DNA of 64,000 bases from Hydractinia symbiolongicarpus. Its lineage: Eukaryota > Cnidaria > Hydrozoa > Anthoathecata > Hydractiniidae. This document shows, in pieces, positions 25,466 through 37,384 of this stretch (its first letter is position 1; each line of letters opens with the position of its first letter). The notes beneath the pieces were generated by a model that was not told where the DNA came from, did no database searches, and worked only from the letters and a program-made list of their open reading frames with translations. The stretch is from positions 23,188,501-23,252,500 of the forward strand of contig NC_079880.1 of assembly GCF_029227915.1 (NCBI RefSeq), in the 5' to 3' direction. The position numbers and the translations under genes are program-made.

Positions 25466-28400
25466 ATGTTGGCCATATTATGTCTGGCTTTAGTAGCTTT
25501 CACTCAAGCGAAACCCACCAACGAGTTTCAAGAGCAGATTGATCTGGTGAATAGTTTAGAATCAACATGGGTAGCTGGACACAACTTTGGCAAGTACATT
25601 TCTATGGATTACATCAAGTCACTGTGTGGAGCTCTTGATAACCCAAGCTTGAATGAAAAATTTCCAGGTATGTTGTGTTCTGATTGGATTATAGTGTCCC
25701 TTAAAAGATTTTATACTTGATGTATTTTTCCAAACGCAGATAAGACCAGTGCTGGAACAACATCTGTTTTCAATATCTTTGTTCCATCAAGCAGTCCATT
25801 GTACCCTGAATTTTTATACTGGTCGGAAATTTTAGTCATCGGAATGTGCAAATTTTAAGCGAGATTTTACCTAATTTTCCGTTCTTTTCCTAATTTTGCG
25901 TTCTTTCCCTCTAATTTAGCATAAAAAATTCACATTAGGATACAAGTATAACAATGAGCTATTTAAGTCTGTTTTTATATAATTTATAATTTTCCAATTT
26001 TAATAAAAACGCGCAAAATCTCAATATAAAAACCCTGATTAGATTTTTTTTTTAATTTCCTTCGAAAAATGGATTTTGTCTTTAAAATAGTGCGGAAAGT
26101 CAAATCATTTTTGCCAGAAGTTCATTCAACGTGTATGAATTGGGATATTAAGCATAACAATAAGCTATTTGAGTCCATTTTTAGATATTTTCCTAATTTT
26201 CATAAAAGCACACGCATTTTCAATGTGAGAGAAAAGACACTGATTTGATTTTTTTTCTTCGTTTTTTGATGAAAAATGGATTTTGGCTTTAAAATAGTAA
26301 TAGTGGTAAAAGTTAAATAATTATTGCCAGCAGTTCTTGCGACTGTTGATTTACACTAATGAGAAAAACTCCACGAATTTTAATAAATCAAATTTAAGCA
26401 AACCAAGTTCAATAGCCAAATATTTATATGCAGTGCTATCTTCTAAGATGTTTTTTTAACATTAAATCTTGATGTCCCCTTTTTTAGTAAAACGTTATGA
26501 AGATGTTAGCGATTTACCAACTAGTTTTGATGCACGAGAGAAGTGGGGTAGCATTTGTCCCAGTGTGAAAGAAGTTCGTGATCAAGGATCGTGTGGAAGC
26601 TGCTGGGTAAGATAAGATAGAGAATGCTTGTTGTTTGCACGAGAGAAAGTATTTCCTGAGCTGAAACATATTTTACAGTGCTGCCTGTGCATGCCTCTAA
26701 TTTTTCAGCCAATAATATGTTTTGTTTGTAAAATAATTGACATGATCTGACATCATCTATGACGGCATCAGCTGTAACAACAAAGTCATGTGATGTCCTT
26801 AATTTGTAATGAAATTCGCAAGTAGCAGTAAGTTGAGTTGACTACTGTATACTTCAAAAACGTCAAACGTCCAAGGGTCCAAGGAAATATCGTATGTTCT
26901 AGTGGAATGTTCGTTAACTCGAATTATGGCAAAAAATTGAAAATAAAAATTTTTCTTTGTTTTTATGTTTTACTCCGACTTTTAAGTCAGTTAAAATAAA
27001 AACAGTTAATTTCTTAGATTCTTTCTACAGTATTTGTTTAGAATTCGAGTTATTACGAGGGAGCAACAAAATATTTTGACCAAGCGAATGTTTGGGTTTT
27101 TTTTGGGTTCGAATTATCACTTGATCCAGTTATCGAGGTCATCCTGCACTTACAGCTAGGAAATTTCAGAGTCTTAAAGTTTAATTCTAAAGAGATCAAC
27201 AGTGACTTCCTAAAAAATGCGTTATTCGCGAAATTGAATACGGCATAACAAATGTGTTATCTTTATGCATTTGGAAGTAATGTGGCCATGATTGATTGAG
27301 TTTTTAAAGTTCAGTAATACGACACAAAATATCGTATATACTATGTCTTCCCAGACGTTTGTAACCACGACTGATCGTATATAAATTAAATACTGCAAAA
27401 TAAAGATTCTAAGATAACATGTTATTTCTAGGCGTTCGGAGCTAGTGAGGCCATGACCGATCGTATTTGCATTCACACCAATGGCGCATCAAAACCACAC
27501 ATTTCTGCGGAGGATCTTGCTACCTGTTGTTCATCCTGCGGTTTCGGCTGCAACGGAGGGTACCCATTGTCTGCCTGGCAATACTTTCAAGAGACTGGCA
27601 TTGTGACAGGTGGTCCCTACGATTCCTATGCTGGATGCCAACCCTACCTCATCCCGTCCTGCGATCACCACGTGCCTCATTCTAAGAACCCGTGCAAAGG
27701 GGATCTACCCACACCGGAATGTAAACATACCTGCCGATCGGGCTACAATGTTTCATACAGCGATGACAAACATTTTGGAGTTTCAGCGTACAGTGTAGAC
27801 AGTGAACCAACTCAGATTATGAAAGAAATCATGACCAACGGTCCAGTCGAAGGAGCTTTCTCTGTATACTCTGATTTCCCTAATTACAAGTCAGGTATGC
27901 TGTGGAAACTTTGTTTTCTGTGTAAAGTTGATAATATTTGATCCATTGGAAAATCTTTGCTAGTGTAGTGATTTTTATTTTTTGTTGGTTTTTTTGTTTA
28001 TGCTTTGTTTATCTTTGGCCTTCATATCCTGTAAGAACTCTGGTTTTTATGTTGCACTTCTTCGCAGGTGTTTACCAACATGTAAGCGGATCCATGCTTG
28101 GTGGTCATGCTATCAAAATTCTTGGCTGGGGAGAAGAGAATGGAACTCCATACTGGTTAGTAATTCAAAGTTTATGAACAGCATTGTTAACACTGTCAGT
28201 ATGATAAAACTGCTTTTTTTTTATTAAAGCAAATGGCAACGTTCGCAAAAGAACCTTATCGTTACGTATTTTGAACATATGCTTAACCTTTATAACCCTA
28301 GCCTGAACCTAAATACACTATTCTTTCTTTTTTTTGAAAATATGCCTTTGTAACAACTTAACTTTTTGTGTTTTTGCTTGTGTTTATTTTCTACACAACT

Positions 28401-28899
28401 GAAGTTGCTTACAAATAAAAGTCGTGTGCACTTTTTAGCACCATGCTATGTTTTCTGTTGACATGATCTGATATAAAACGTAGCCAGTGTCCGTGTCAAA
28501 ATGAATTACATATAGTGTTCAATTGGGTTCATAATTTATGTTTGTCCTAGAAGGTACAAAAAACTATTTTGTTCTAATCTTGTTTCTTATTTTTAGGCTT
28601 GTAGCAAACTCATGGAATCCACGCTGGGGAGACGGAGGTGTGTATTTTTCAGAACAGCGGTTTATGTTTTCTTTTTTTTTCCTTGCTTCATTCAAAAATT
28701 TGGTATAATTTTATTTTTGCGTGCCTTTTCAACGCGCTTGCGTTGGTTAAATTAAATCAAAACCTTTATTTACCAAAAACACAGAATTAGGCGTGTTATT
28801 TATTTATTTGTTGATTATTTTTTAGGTTATTTCAAGATTCTTCGAGGTAGCAATGAATGTGGTATCGAAGGCGGTGTTGTAGCTGGTATGCCGAAATAA
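25466..28899 (+). CDS. Cathepsin B-like cysteine protease, copy 2
   Basis: Six GT-AG exons: 25466-25667, 26488-26606, 27432-27894, 28068-28155, 28597-28637, 28826-28899, in phase throughout, giving 328 residues plus TAA. Exon lengths 202, 119, 88, 41 and 74 are identical to those of copy 1, and exon 3 here (463) corresponds to copy 1 exons 3 plus 4 (313+153), so the pair arose by tandem duplication with one intron gained or lost. Seen: signal peptide ([14 protein letters not shown]), propeptide [18 protein letters not shown] (Cys106), GCNGGYP, occluding loop with His186-His187, [11 protein letters not shown] (His275) and NSWNPRWG (Asn295). Likely an active digestive or lysosomal protease. An acceptor-like CTTAG lies 12 bases before the ATG. 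Confidence 0.95.
25938..26345. repeat. ~213-bp tandem duplication in cathepsin B copy 2 intron 1
   Basis: Matching phrases recur about 213 bases apart: ATAACAATGAGCTATTT near 25950 and ATAACAATAAGCTATTT near 26155, and then GAAAAATGGATTTTG near 26065 and 26273. The copies have clearly diverged. Confidence 0.7.
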
Positions 28900-29689
28900 A
28901 CACGCGACTTTTATTTTTAGGCTTGCACAATTTGATTTTTGGTTAAAATTTTTGTGATTCATAACTTTGGATTTTTAATTAGAATTTTGTTGGTTTGTTT
29001 GTTTTTTTCATACTTTTTTAAGAATTAATGTAATACTGAATTAAGAATATGCATCTGTTAATATCAATGCTGCTGTTTTGACTGCGTTCTAAAATATTCT
29101 CAGCCAGTTCCTGCCCATCGACATTAGGTGGAGGTACACCGCCACACTTCTTTATCGAGTGTGGCGGTTTACTTCCGGAACACTGTGAACATTTTCATAT
29201 TATCAAAAATAAAATTTCAAAAATAAGATCAACAAGAACCTAAAAAGTAACACTAATGGTCGAATAAATTGGCATTAAAAGGGGCGAGTTGCAGTGTAAG
29301 TTGCAGTGCCAACTCCTCTCTTAAATGACCTTTCTGCTGAAATTTGACTATTTCATTGAGTACTGATCGTTTTACCAGTGACAACCTCATTTGCTGCAAC
29401 AGAGGACCAATTAGGCGAATTTTGGTCCTCGTGCTCTAACGATCGAAGTGGGCATACAAATATTAAATCTGCATATATAGAGGAATACAAAGAATTTGAT
29501 TTTGTTGGATTTCTGCAAAAAAAACATCTTTGCATTGAGCATAATTTTTATAATTTGGATCCTGATTAGTTCTGTTAAAAATCTTTGACGCAACGATAAT
29601 TGAAAAACTGTTTTAACTCCTTTGACGATCTCAGCATACAGTTCCTGTTATGTAATTTTACGCAAACAAACCTTATGCGCATGCTCACA
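28900..29689. other. Intergenic, 3' flank of cathepsin B copy 2
   Basis: No gene seen. It contains the perfect hairpin listed at 29138-29168. Frames at 29353-29593 on both strands are short and uninformative. Confidence 0.45.
29138..29168. repeat. Perfect 11-bp GC-rich hairpin
   Basis: Arms ACCGCCACACT and AGTGTGGCGGT enclose a 9-base loop (TCTTTATCG), 239 bases past the cathepsin B copy 2 stop. It is far more GC-rich than its surroundings. Its role is unknown. Confidence 0.85.
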
Positions 29690-31012
29690 TCCCAATCGCT
29701 AGAGCCCAAGCTGGAGATCAGCCTTTAGTGATTTTTCCACTATGCTAACGACGTCACTGGTACTAGATATCTGCAAGAGTTGTGTCAATGGTAGGATCTG
29801 CTGATTCTACGTGGTCTGTCAATTGGATATAATGTGAATAAGACCAAAACGTAGCTAACTGTAAAAGAAAAGCCTTTAAAATCGGCAGTGAATATCTCAA
29901 AATATACGGAAAAAAGCACCAAAAATGGCACCAAACATCTGGGAGCAAATATTTAGACGAGCACAATCAAAAACAATATTTTTAAGTAAAATGTTTAGAA
30001 ATGGGTTACAGAAAATTTCTCGCATGGATTGCTTGAGTTGACTAACAACCCACTTTAAGTGCGTTTACACAGGGCTTGAATGATGCACCTTTATCATGAG
30101 AACAGCTCTTGAGATTGAGTTCAGTCGTTAGAAGATTGCATTAAAAACAGATTTCTCTCAGTTTTGACAGAACGACACGTTTGTCTCTACCATGGTGGCG
30201 TATTGATTCTATTGATCCTGTTGCATTCCGTTCAATTTAACAACTTTACACAAGTTACCAAGGCGATGTCTTCGAACAAGAAGAGGTCAAATGTAACAAG
30301 GGAAAAATCAATCATAAATAATAAAGAAGACTAAAATAAAAACGAATCACAAATGCGCACTCATGATTATTTTACTGAGAGCAAAACATACGATTGTTTT
30401 TCGATTCTTCCATTGGACAAGCTTGGATTTGCATTAGATATAAAATATATTTCTGAGATGCTGTTTGCTTTTGATACAGCCTACCACATACTAGATTAAG
30501 GGGACGATATGCATGCGGTTCACCGTTCACTGTACGGCATGTATTAAGCTGTCATACTAGAAGTTTCATTACAACATGACATAATGAATGAAGGGATATA
30601 AGCCCAACTATTGTCCGAAATGTGCAAACAGGTTGAAACAGAGCCGTTGGCTGGCGAGCGAATTCCATCCACAAACAAGTCAAAGCCTGTGTTGGTATTT
30701 AAGCCGAAGACTTCTGGTGTTATAGACAGAGAGAGTATCTTGATGTAATGCTGTTTAACCCACAAGCTTGATATGCTATAGCAATTTTTTTTCTGAAAAC
30801 GGCGATATGAACGAAAAGTCGGAGAAAAGAGCATCTAATGAAAGAATAATCCAAACTAAAGATGATTTATTTACACCACACTCGTTACTAGTGCCAGGGG
30901 AGGAATTCGACAGGATTTTCGTAGATTTTCCACTTAGTTGGCAGAGCAGAGTATTAATGGAGAACAACGAATTTAGTGTAACTTTTAGTTATGTGCGACC
31001 CAGAGTGGACTA
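29690..31012 (+). pseudogene. Decayed reverse-transcriptase retroelement
   Basis: From 29741 the plus strand reads YANDVTGTRYLQELCQW-stop, then GYNVNKTKT-stop, LTVKEK and TKHLGANI. This fits the retroelement type YADDATG...WW...GYxxNxxKTWLxVK...GKRHLGA, with the catalytic YADD mutated to YAND and two Trp codons turned to stops. Later, in shifting frames, AFTQGLN (about 30063), CKQVETEPLAGE (about 30620), EYLDVMLFNP (about 30736) and NEKSEKRASNERIIQ (about 30810) match the downstream part of the same family as I remember it. The copy is inactive. The clade is not assigned. Confidence 0.7.
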
Positions 31013-31022
31013 CAGACTGTTG

Positions 31023-31107
31023 CAAACTCGTCCCCAGGGTCTTCTGTCTCTTTTTTTTACTGGCCGTCAAGTAAAAAAAGAGACAAAAGGCGCTGGGGAC
31101 GAGTTTG
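31023..31107. mobile_element. 85-bp foldback MITE
   Basis: Arms of about 37 bases (31023-31060 and 31071-31107) start CAAACTCGTCCCCAG and end CTGGGGACGAGTTTG, with a 10-base loop. CAGACTGTTG flanks the element on both sides (31013-31022, 31108-31117), a 10-bp target duplication of the size typical of Mutator-like elements. It sits inside or at the edge of the retroelement fossil, so it came later. Confidence 0.85.
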
Positions 31108-31117
31108 CAGACTGTTG

Positions 31118-33518
31118 ATATCGATGATTCTGTCCATAGCTCACGCACGTGCAAAAAGAAGAAAATCATCAAGATGCCCCCGACATAGAACTCGTGCAAA
31201 AGTAGTTAATCTTCTCCCGTTAACTCATCTCGAATTTTGTAATTCTCGTTCCCAGGTATATCCCAGTTTGAGCATGGAATTTTCTCTAACATCTAATGCC
31301 TGCAGCTCTGTATGTGCATTTTGAATGTCCAAGTATATGTAATTTTTTTTTAGTCAATAAGTCTGCAGTACAAGAGCCTAGTTTCATCCTTATGTTATAT
31401 AAAAAACGCTACAGGGCCTGGGATCTAGACTGGGCCCTTTGGTCGGAACGTCTCGGCTTCCTTCTTCTTCCTTATATTACAATATCCTAATCCAACGCGT
31501 ACATATTACTATTGCTTCTTGTCAGTAAGTCAGCATTTTTCCAAACACACAACAGAATTCTAGGAAAAACATTCGGGATTTCATCATGCCAAAACTTCTA
31601 GCCTCACCCATCTGAAGATCAAAGCTCCAGGTAAATCCGATCTAGAAAACAGAAAAAGTGATCTTAAAAAGTAAGAAGGTATTGTCTTGTTCTTGTAATT
31701 TTAATATTAGAATCTATATACAAACTCTTTTCTATCGATTTCGAAAGTATATAGCTATATGTTTTAAGCTGCTAGCTAGGTTGTTCAAGAAAACGCAGCA
31801 TATCAATTTCGTATTTTTAAAGTAGGAAACGATTTTTGTTATATTGCCAATATCCTGTATCACAGCTTAGTTTAGGCATATGTGAGAGAGGTAAATATTT
31901 TCCCTGGTCTCATCATCATTTCATGTTATCATAGTTTTGGATGGGTTTATTAATGGCCTGCACTAGTTAGTGTTAGTTATAAGCATAAATTCAACTTCAT
32001 TTGTTGCTACCGTATTTTCGTATGTTTAAAGGGGAACTGTGATGACTATCAAGTTTTATTTTTGTTAAATACGAAAGCGTAACAAAATGAAAACAATTTC
32101 TTTTATTTGTTTTCTCATCCACTACTAACCTCCAAGACTTTCTCTTATAAAACCACCTGGCAGTGTCAATTTTAATTAGGACTTAACCTTAATGTAAACA
32201 ACCAAACAAACAACCAGAGAACTGACAGCAAACGAAAGGAGAAAGTAGAGAACTGGCAAACTTTGAACTCTGTACCAGAGAGCAGAAACACTAGCTTTTG
32301 AATATTACCAATGCAAAATATATATTTTTTCCTATTTCCAGTTATTTCAAACATTTGAAATGCAACCAGACTGGAAGAATGAGGCCTAAACTTATCGCTG
32401 AAATCACCAACGCCATAGTAATTCGTAACCAATATTCATAAAATTTAGTGATTTAAATGTTAATTTAACTGCCCCGTCATTTACAGTTTAAACATGTTGC
32501 AAAAGGAAATAGTCGCAGTGTTTCTATTGCATTTTTGCAAAATTTAATTTATGTGTCATTTTTAAATCAATTTCTTCTTCTTAAGGATAGCTATTGGTTC
32601 TGTTATTATTGAGGGTTCTGCGAAAAAGGTTATAGTCTGTTCTCCTAGTTGAGCTAACAAAGCCGTGCTAACTCAACAATTGATAATTTAGCAATCTGTG
32701 TTAGATATCAACCCTACTCTCAGCCCTGAACATGAAGGAATGTATTTAGCATAAACCTGTCAGGGTGTGATCTCACAACTTTTTACATTACAACGTCTCA
32801 AGTTTTCACACTGAAACCAAACACTCACTTTATAAAAACCGGTACAATCTTATTTTATGAGCATTTTTCAGGCCGTTATTGCAAATTTTGTTCATTAAAA
32901 TAAGAACACAATTTAAAAATTTAGCTTTAAATGTTTTTATGAGGAATATATTCAAAATACAATTAATAGTCCTCATTGTATATAGGTGAGAAAATTGCTA
33001 GCAAAAAAAGTTATGGATACTTTGAACGAGTGTTGTAAGAGAATTCATATTAAAAAATTGTATCACAGCGACCCAAGTAGTTCGGCAGGTCAACTCCTGT
33101 CTTAACCCCTGTTGCTTGCTTTGTGTTTTCCGTATCAGCGTTGAAATAATCCTGTGCTCTTCATCACAACGTGTTGAGCATATTTAGTGCACAGTTGCTT
33201 TGCAATGTTTTTAAAGGTCTAAATGGTTTCCGTTTGTTCTCCTTTTTTCCACGTTTTTGCTTAGTTGTAACAAATGTATGTTTGCTTAGTTTAATCTAAG
33301 AAGCATGTACTCTGAATGAGCCAGAAACAAGGAATAAGTCCTACATCATTTGGGTTGATTGAAAATGAAAACTCACATAAACATATTGACCCCCACATAC
33401 TATACAGTATACATTTATCATTTTTCTTTTTAGTTCAATACATCAATATGATTTTATAATATGTTTGTATACCTGTTGTTTTGTTCTGGTTATTAGGATT
33501 AGAAAATTATTGCTAAAA
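31118..33518. other. Intergenic, no gene seen
   Basis: Upstream flank of the BTB cluster. The open frame continuing from the MITE to about 31321 is probably more of the retroelement fossil or chance. Other frames (31296-31490, 32172-32432) carry no recognised motif. Confidence 0.45.
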
Positions 33519-34500
33519 ATGTCAGATAGCAGTGAAGAATTGTCCTCCAGTGAAGAAGAAGAAGAGGAACATCGATTTTCAAAATCATGGGATGGTTCAG
33601 ATGTGATTTGTATTGCACAAGATCAACAATTCCATGTTCATTCGTACATCCTTTGTTTTGCTTCCCCTGTTTTTAAGGAGTATTTTAAGGACAACGAAGT
33701 AAAATATTATGATTTTGAAAACAAAAACAAGTCATCAGTGTTGACTTTACTAAATCTCATGTATCCAAATGATTACAAAATAGCAGGTTAGAAATAATTT
33801 ATTTATTTTTTCACTTAGGTCGTCAGGGAACTCATAAAAGAGACATAAAAATGCTATTAAGCACATGAAAAGCATTTAGAAATATAAAATGCATAAAATA
33901 TAAATTTACAAGTAGCCTTTGCTATAATTATAAGAGGTAACTCATTTTAGGATTTTTAGTTGACAATGTAGCAGTAGTTGCTAAAACCAGTCATGTGTAA
34001 AGATATATACATAAATACATGTACTTTTTTTATTTTGCACACCTGTGTCTTGCACATCTTAAACTTTCTTTTTATTAAAAAGACGTGATTTTTTTCTTTC
34101 AGATTTAGATTTTAATTCTTGCAAAGAAGTGTTGGAAATTGCGAGAGAGTACAAAATGAAACGGTTGATTCCACGTGTTGATAGATATGTTAGCAAAAAG
34201 AAGTGTGGATTTAAATGGTTGGAACTGGCGGAAGAGTTTCAACTGGAAAGAACAAAGAAGAAAAATATCAAATTCTTTATTAGAGAGGATGAGAAACGCA
34301 AGTTTACAGAAAGTTGGAATAATATTTCCGATGAAACAAAACTGAATATATTGCTAAGTAAAATAAGTAACTTAGATGTTGATGAAAAATGTTGTAAATG
34401 TAAAAAGAAGTACAAGATTAAGTGCGAGTGTAAAAAAAAAAAAGGGTTACCTTTGGACGAAATAATAGCAGTCAAAAACACTGCTAAGGCATTTGAATAA
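33519..34500 (+). CDS. BTB-domain protein, cluster copy A
   Basis: Two exons, 33519-33786 and 34103-34500, joined GT-AG at phase 1, giving 221 residues. After a Ser/Glu-rich N-terminus, residues ~25-89 hold the BTB core: SDVICIAQDQQFHVHSYIL, FASPVFKEYF and LLNLMYPNDY. Exon 2 starts with LEIAREYKMKRLI, continues with a helical BACK-like part (ELAEEFQLERTKKK) and ends with a Cys-rich segment (CCKCKKK, CEC) and AVKNTAKAFE. BTB proteins of this compact type usually dimerise and often act as cullin-3 substrate adaptors; that role is inferred. ATG 33519 is preferred over the in-frame ATG at 33465 because the sequence between contains an acceptor-like TTAG at 33495-33496 and does not match the other copies. 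Confidence 0.85.
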
Positions 34501-37384
34501 ATCTGCACGTTTTATTTATATGCTTTTTTGTGCTCTTTCTTGTAACAGTTTCCCATTATGCATTTCGTTGCTAAATAATGAATTGTTTATGTGTTGATGG
34601 TAGCTCACAATTGAATTGATATGAAGGAGTATAATTCTTCTGTGTTTTGTGGACACATGATTAAAACCGGATTTTCTGCAATTTTTGGCACTTTTCCCAG
34701 CGGATTATATAAAAACCGAAATATAATTATATATTTTTTACTTGATTTTAACTTGATTTTAGAAACTTCAAACAGAAAAATTCGCTCTAGAACTTAAAGG
34801 GAACCCAAGGTGTAAAATGATGTTGGACTTATATTATACAGGTTAAAAAGTTGATTAGGAAGTCTTTTTAAATTTTCTAAAAAGCTCTTTTTGTTCTAAA
34901 GATATTCACATTTAAAGAATTTCAGATTTAATTATGCTGCATACATTATGATGTCATAATTTAAGTAATAGTAAATTTTGATATTTTTTGCCATCAGTAA
35001 TTTTAGACCTGTTAAGGGATGTGCATTCAAACTTTATCAATGCATAGATATTATAAAGTTTGTTATTGTTATTTATAAAACTTTCTAAGACCACTACAAA
35101 TGTAATAGACAGTTTGTGTCATTCAAATTAAAATGCCAACTGTTACATAGTTACCGTGTTATAATAAGATACAAAGCGTTCTGTATTTTACATGACATGA
35201 CAGGTGGAAATATATCAACAGGGAAAGAATTTTGTCAATAGATTAGAAGTACTCGGTCTTTCTAATTCACGTCAGCATACACCAATTACCGACACAAATT
35301 TAAAATTTCTAACATTAGTATTTCTTTGCCATTTTTTAAAAATTTTTATAATAACATTTTTTGCCACTAAACATTTTTTCCCACTAAAAATTTGTATCAC
35401 TTAAAATTTTATGACTTTTACTTTTTTCGCATTTCTTTAGAGCTGGTTATAAAATCTGAGACAAATAAAAAATAGCAAAAATCATGTCAGCCTTTTGATG
35501 TCAACACTTTAATTTTAACTAGTCACTGTTTCAAATTTCGTAGTCATAGCGTTCGTCATTACGTCAATTCAATAGGGATGGTGAAATTTTCATGCCCCTA
35601 AAAACTATACCTAGTTAAAAATAGGATAAAAAAGTTTAAAACATAGAAAACTTTTGTATTAGTTGGTAAAGTTTATATATCTCGATGCACTCTTTTTTCA
35701 CTCTGATTTTTTTCACTTTACCCCAAACATTATTTAGCTACTTGAAATAAAGTGTCCGAAAAAATTATTTAGTCATTGCCCGGGTATATATAAAATTTTT
35801 TTCATTTTTCAAGTATTTTTCTTTATTATATATATTTTAATATAGATAACAAAGAAAAATACTTGAAAAGTGTAAAAATACTCATGCTTGTTTGTCAACT
35901 AAACGAGTTGTGTAATCAAAAAACCCGATTATAATCGCACCTATAGTCATACTCCAGTCCAACTGTATTGTATTACCTCATGTTAGAGGCAGGCCAAGAT
36001 GTGCAAAGTATTACTATTGTGGAAATATTTGAAAAAAATTGTTTAGTTTGGGATTGATAATAAAAAAAGAGTGCAGTTGTTTTGTTGGTATTTCGAAAAA
36101 ATCGGCAAATAATTCATAGTTTATTATGTGTTTGTTTGTGAAAAAATTCTTTTTTGTTTATTGTTTATTGTTTAACTATTTTTATTATTACAAGAGTTTT
36201 TATTTTTATATTTTGAAATATTTCGACGGATTAGTTCCATAGTGCTAGGGTATTGTTAAATTCAATTACTATACTAAGGGAATAAATTTTTACAAATTTC
36301 ACAAGTTTTTGTCAATTTTACGAAAATTGGTTTCTGCTAAAACAAGTGAGTAGATCACAATAAGTAAAAATTATAGGCAGCAAATTCAGTGATCTTTAGT
36401 TTTTAGAAGTAATGAAGTTTTTACCAATAAATATAATCAGCTCCAACTACAGATATTCTTTTTGACCATAAGGAATAAGTGTATATATTATGTGTGTTAT
36501 AGCCTTCTTTATGTCAACGATACTTTACGACTTTAGTATTTTGTAATATTCTTTTTGTTATTAGTAAAGATTTTTTTGGTTATTTTACGAAATATTTTGG
36601 TATTATTCTTCTATTTGTATTATTTTTTCTTGTATAAAATGTAGTCATCAATTCTTGTATTTTTTGTAGCATTATATTTTTGTTTTAACTCAGAAGTAAA
36701 ATTTATTTGCTATCCAGTTACTCAATTGTCTAGCTAGCTAATCAGTTTGCAATTAAAATTACAAAATAAAAATATATTATGTTAGGTTGATGCATACCTT
36801 TGCTTACTTTACTTTGTTCATAATTTTAAATATTCTTCTCAAGTATTCCATTTTCCTTATAAAACCAATTCTCTTTTTGTTATGATTAAGAAAGTAACTA
36901 ACAATTTTCTGTTTTTGTGACAAAGCTTGTGATTTAGCGAATTATTCCTGCTACAGAAAAGGTAATATCATAAAATAGGAACCTTTCTTTCACTTTATTC
37001 AGCAGATAATATTTGAAGTAACTGATAGCGATGAAAAAGATAAATGTTGAAGCGTTATATGAGTTTTGCATAGCTGTTTTCTATGCTTTTCTTTATACAT
37101 GTCTTAGAAGACTGTACTATTTACGTACATTGTTTGAAGGGAGGGTTGCATAAAGTGCAGCAAATTTAATTTAAATTTATTACCCTTGTCTCATAATACA
37201 ATTTTATGTCATAACTAAACTCTGTCGATGTCCTGAACAGCGGACACTTTATGCCCCCTTCCCCCTTGTCACCTAATACTTTAATGCCAAAAAACCGTAC
37301 TAAATACGGTTAAAATAATTTGCATTCGTTTTCATTTTGACAAAAAGGTTTGCAATGTTATTTTTAGATTAAAAAAAGTAAAAA
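34501..37384. other. Intergenic between BTB copies A and B
   Basis: No gene seen. A hairpin lies at 35809-35866. From about 36465 the sequence is closely similar to 41025 onwards, upstream of copy C, marking a duplicated 5' flank. Confidence 0.5.
35809..35866. repeat. AT-rich inverted repeat
   Basis: TCAAGTATTTTTCTTT on the left pairs perfectly with AAAGAAAAATACTTGA on the right, and pairing continues imperfectly inward. In DNA this AT-rich it may be chance or a decayed MITE. Confidence 0.6.

Noticed and set aside
29138-29168. Histone mRNA-type stem-loop
   Set aside because: Stem and loop sequence do not match that element (six-base stem, UUUC-type loop).
30807-31321. Host gene interrupted by the 85-bp MITE
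   Set aside because: The frame does stay open if the MITE and one duplication are ignored, but its first part matches the retroelement fossil, so a host gene is unlikely.
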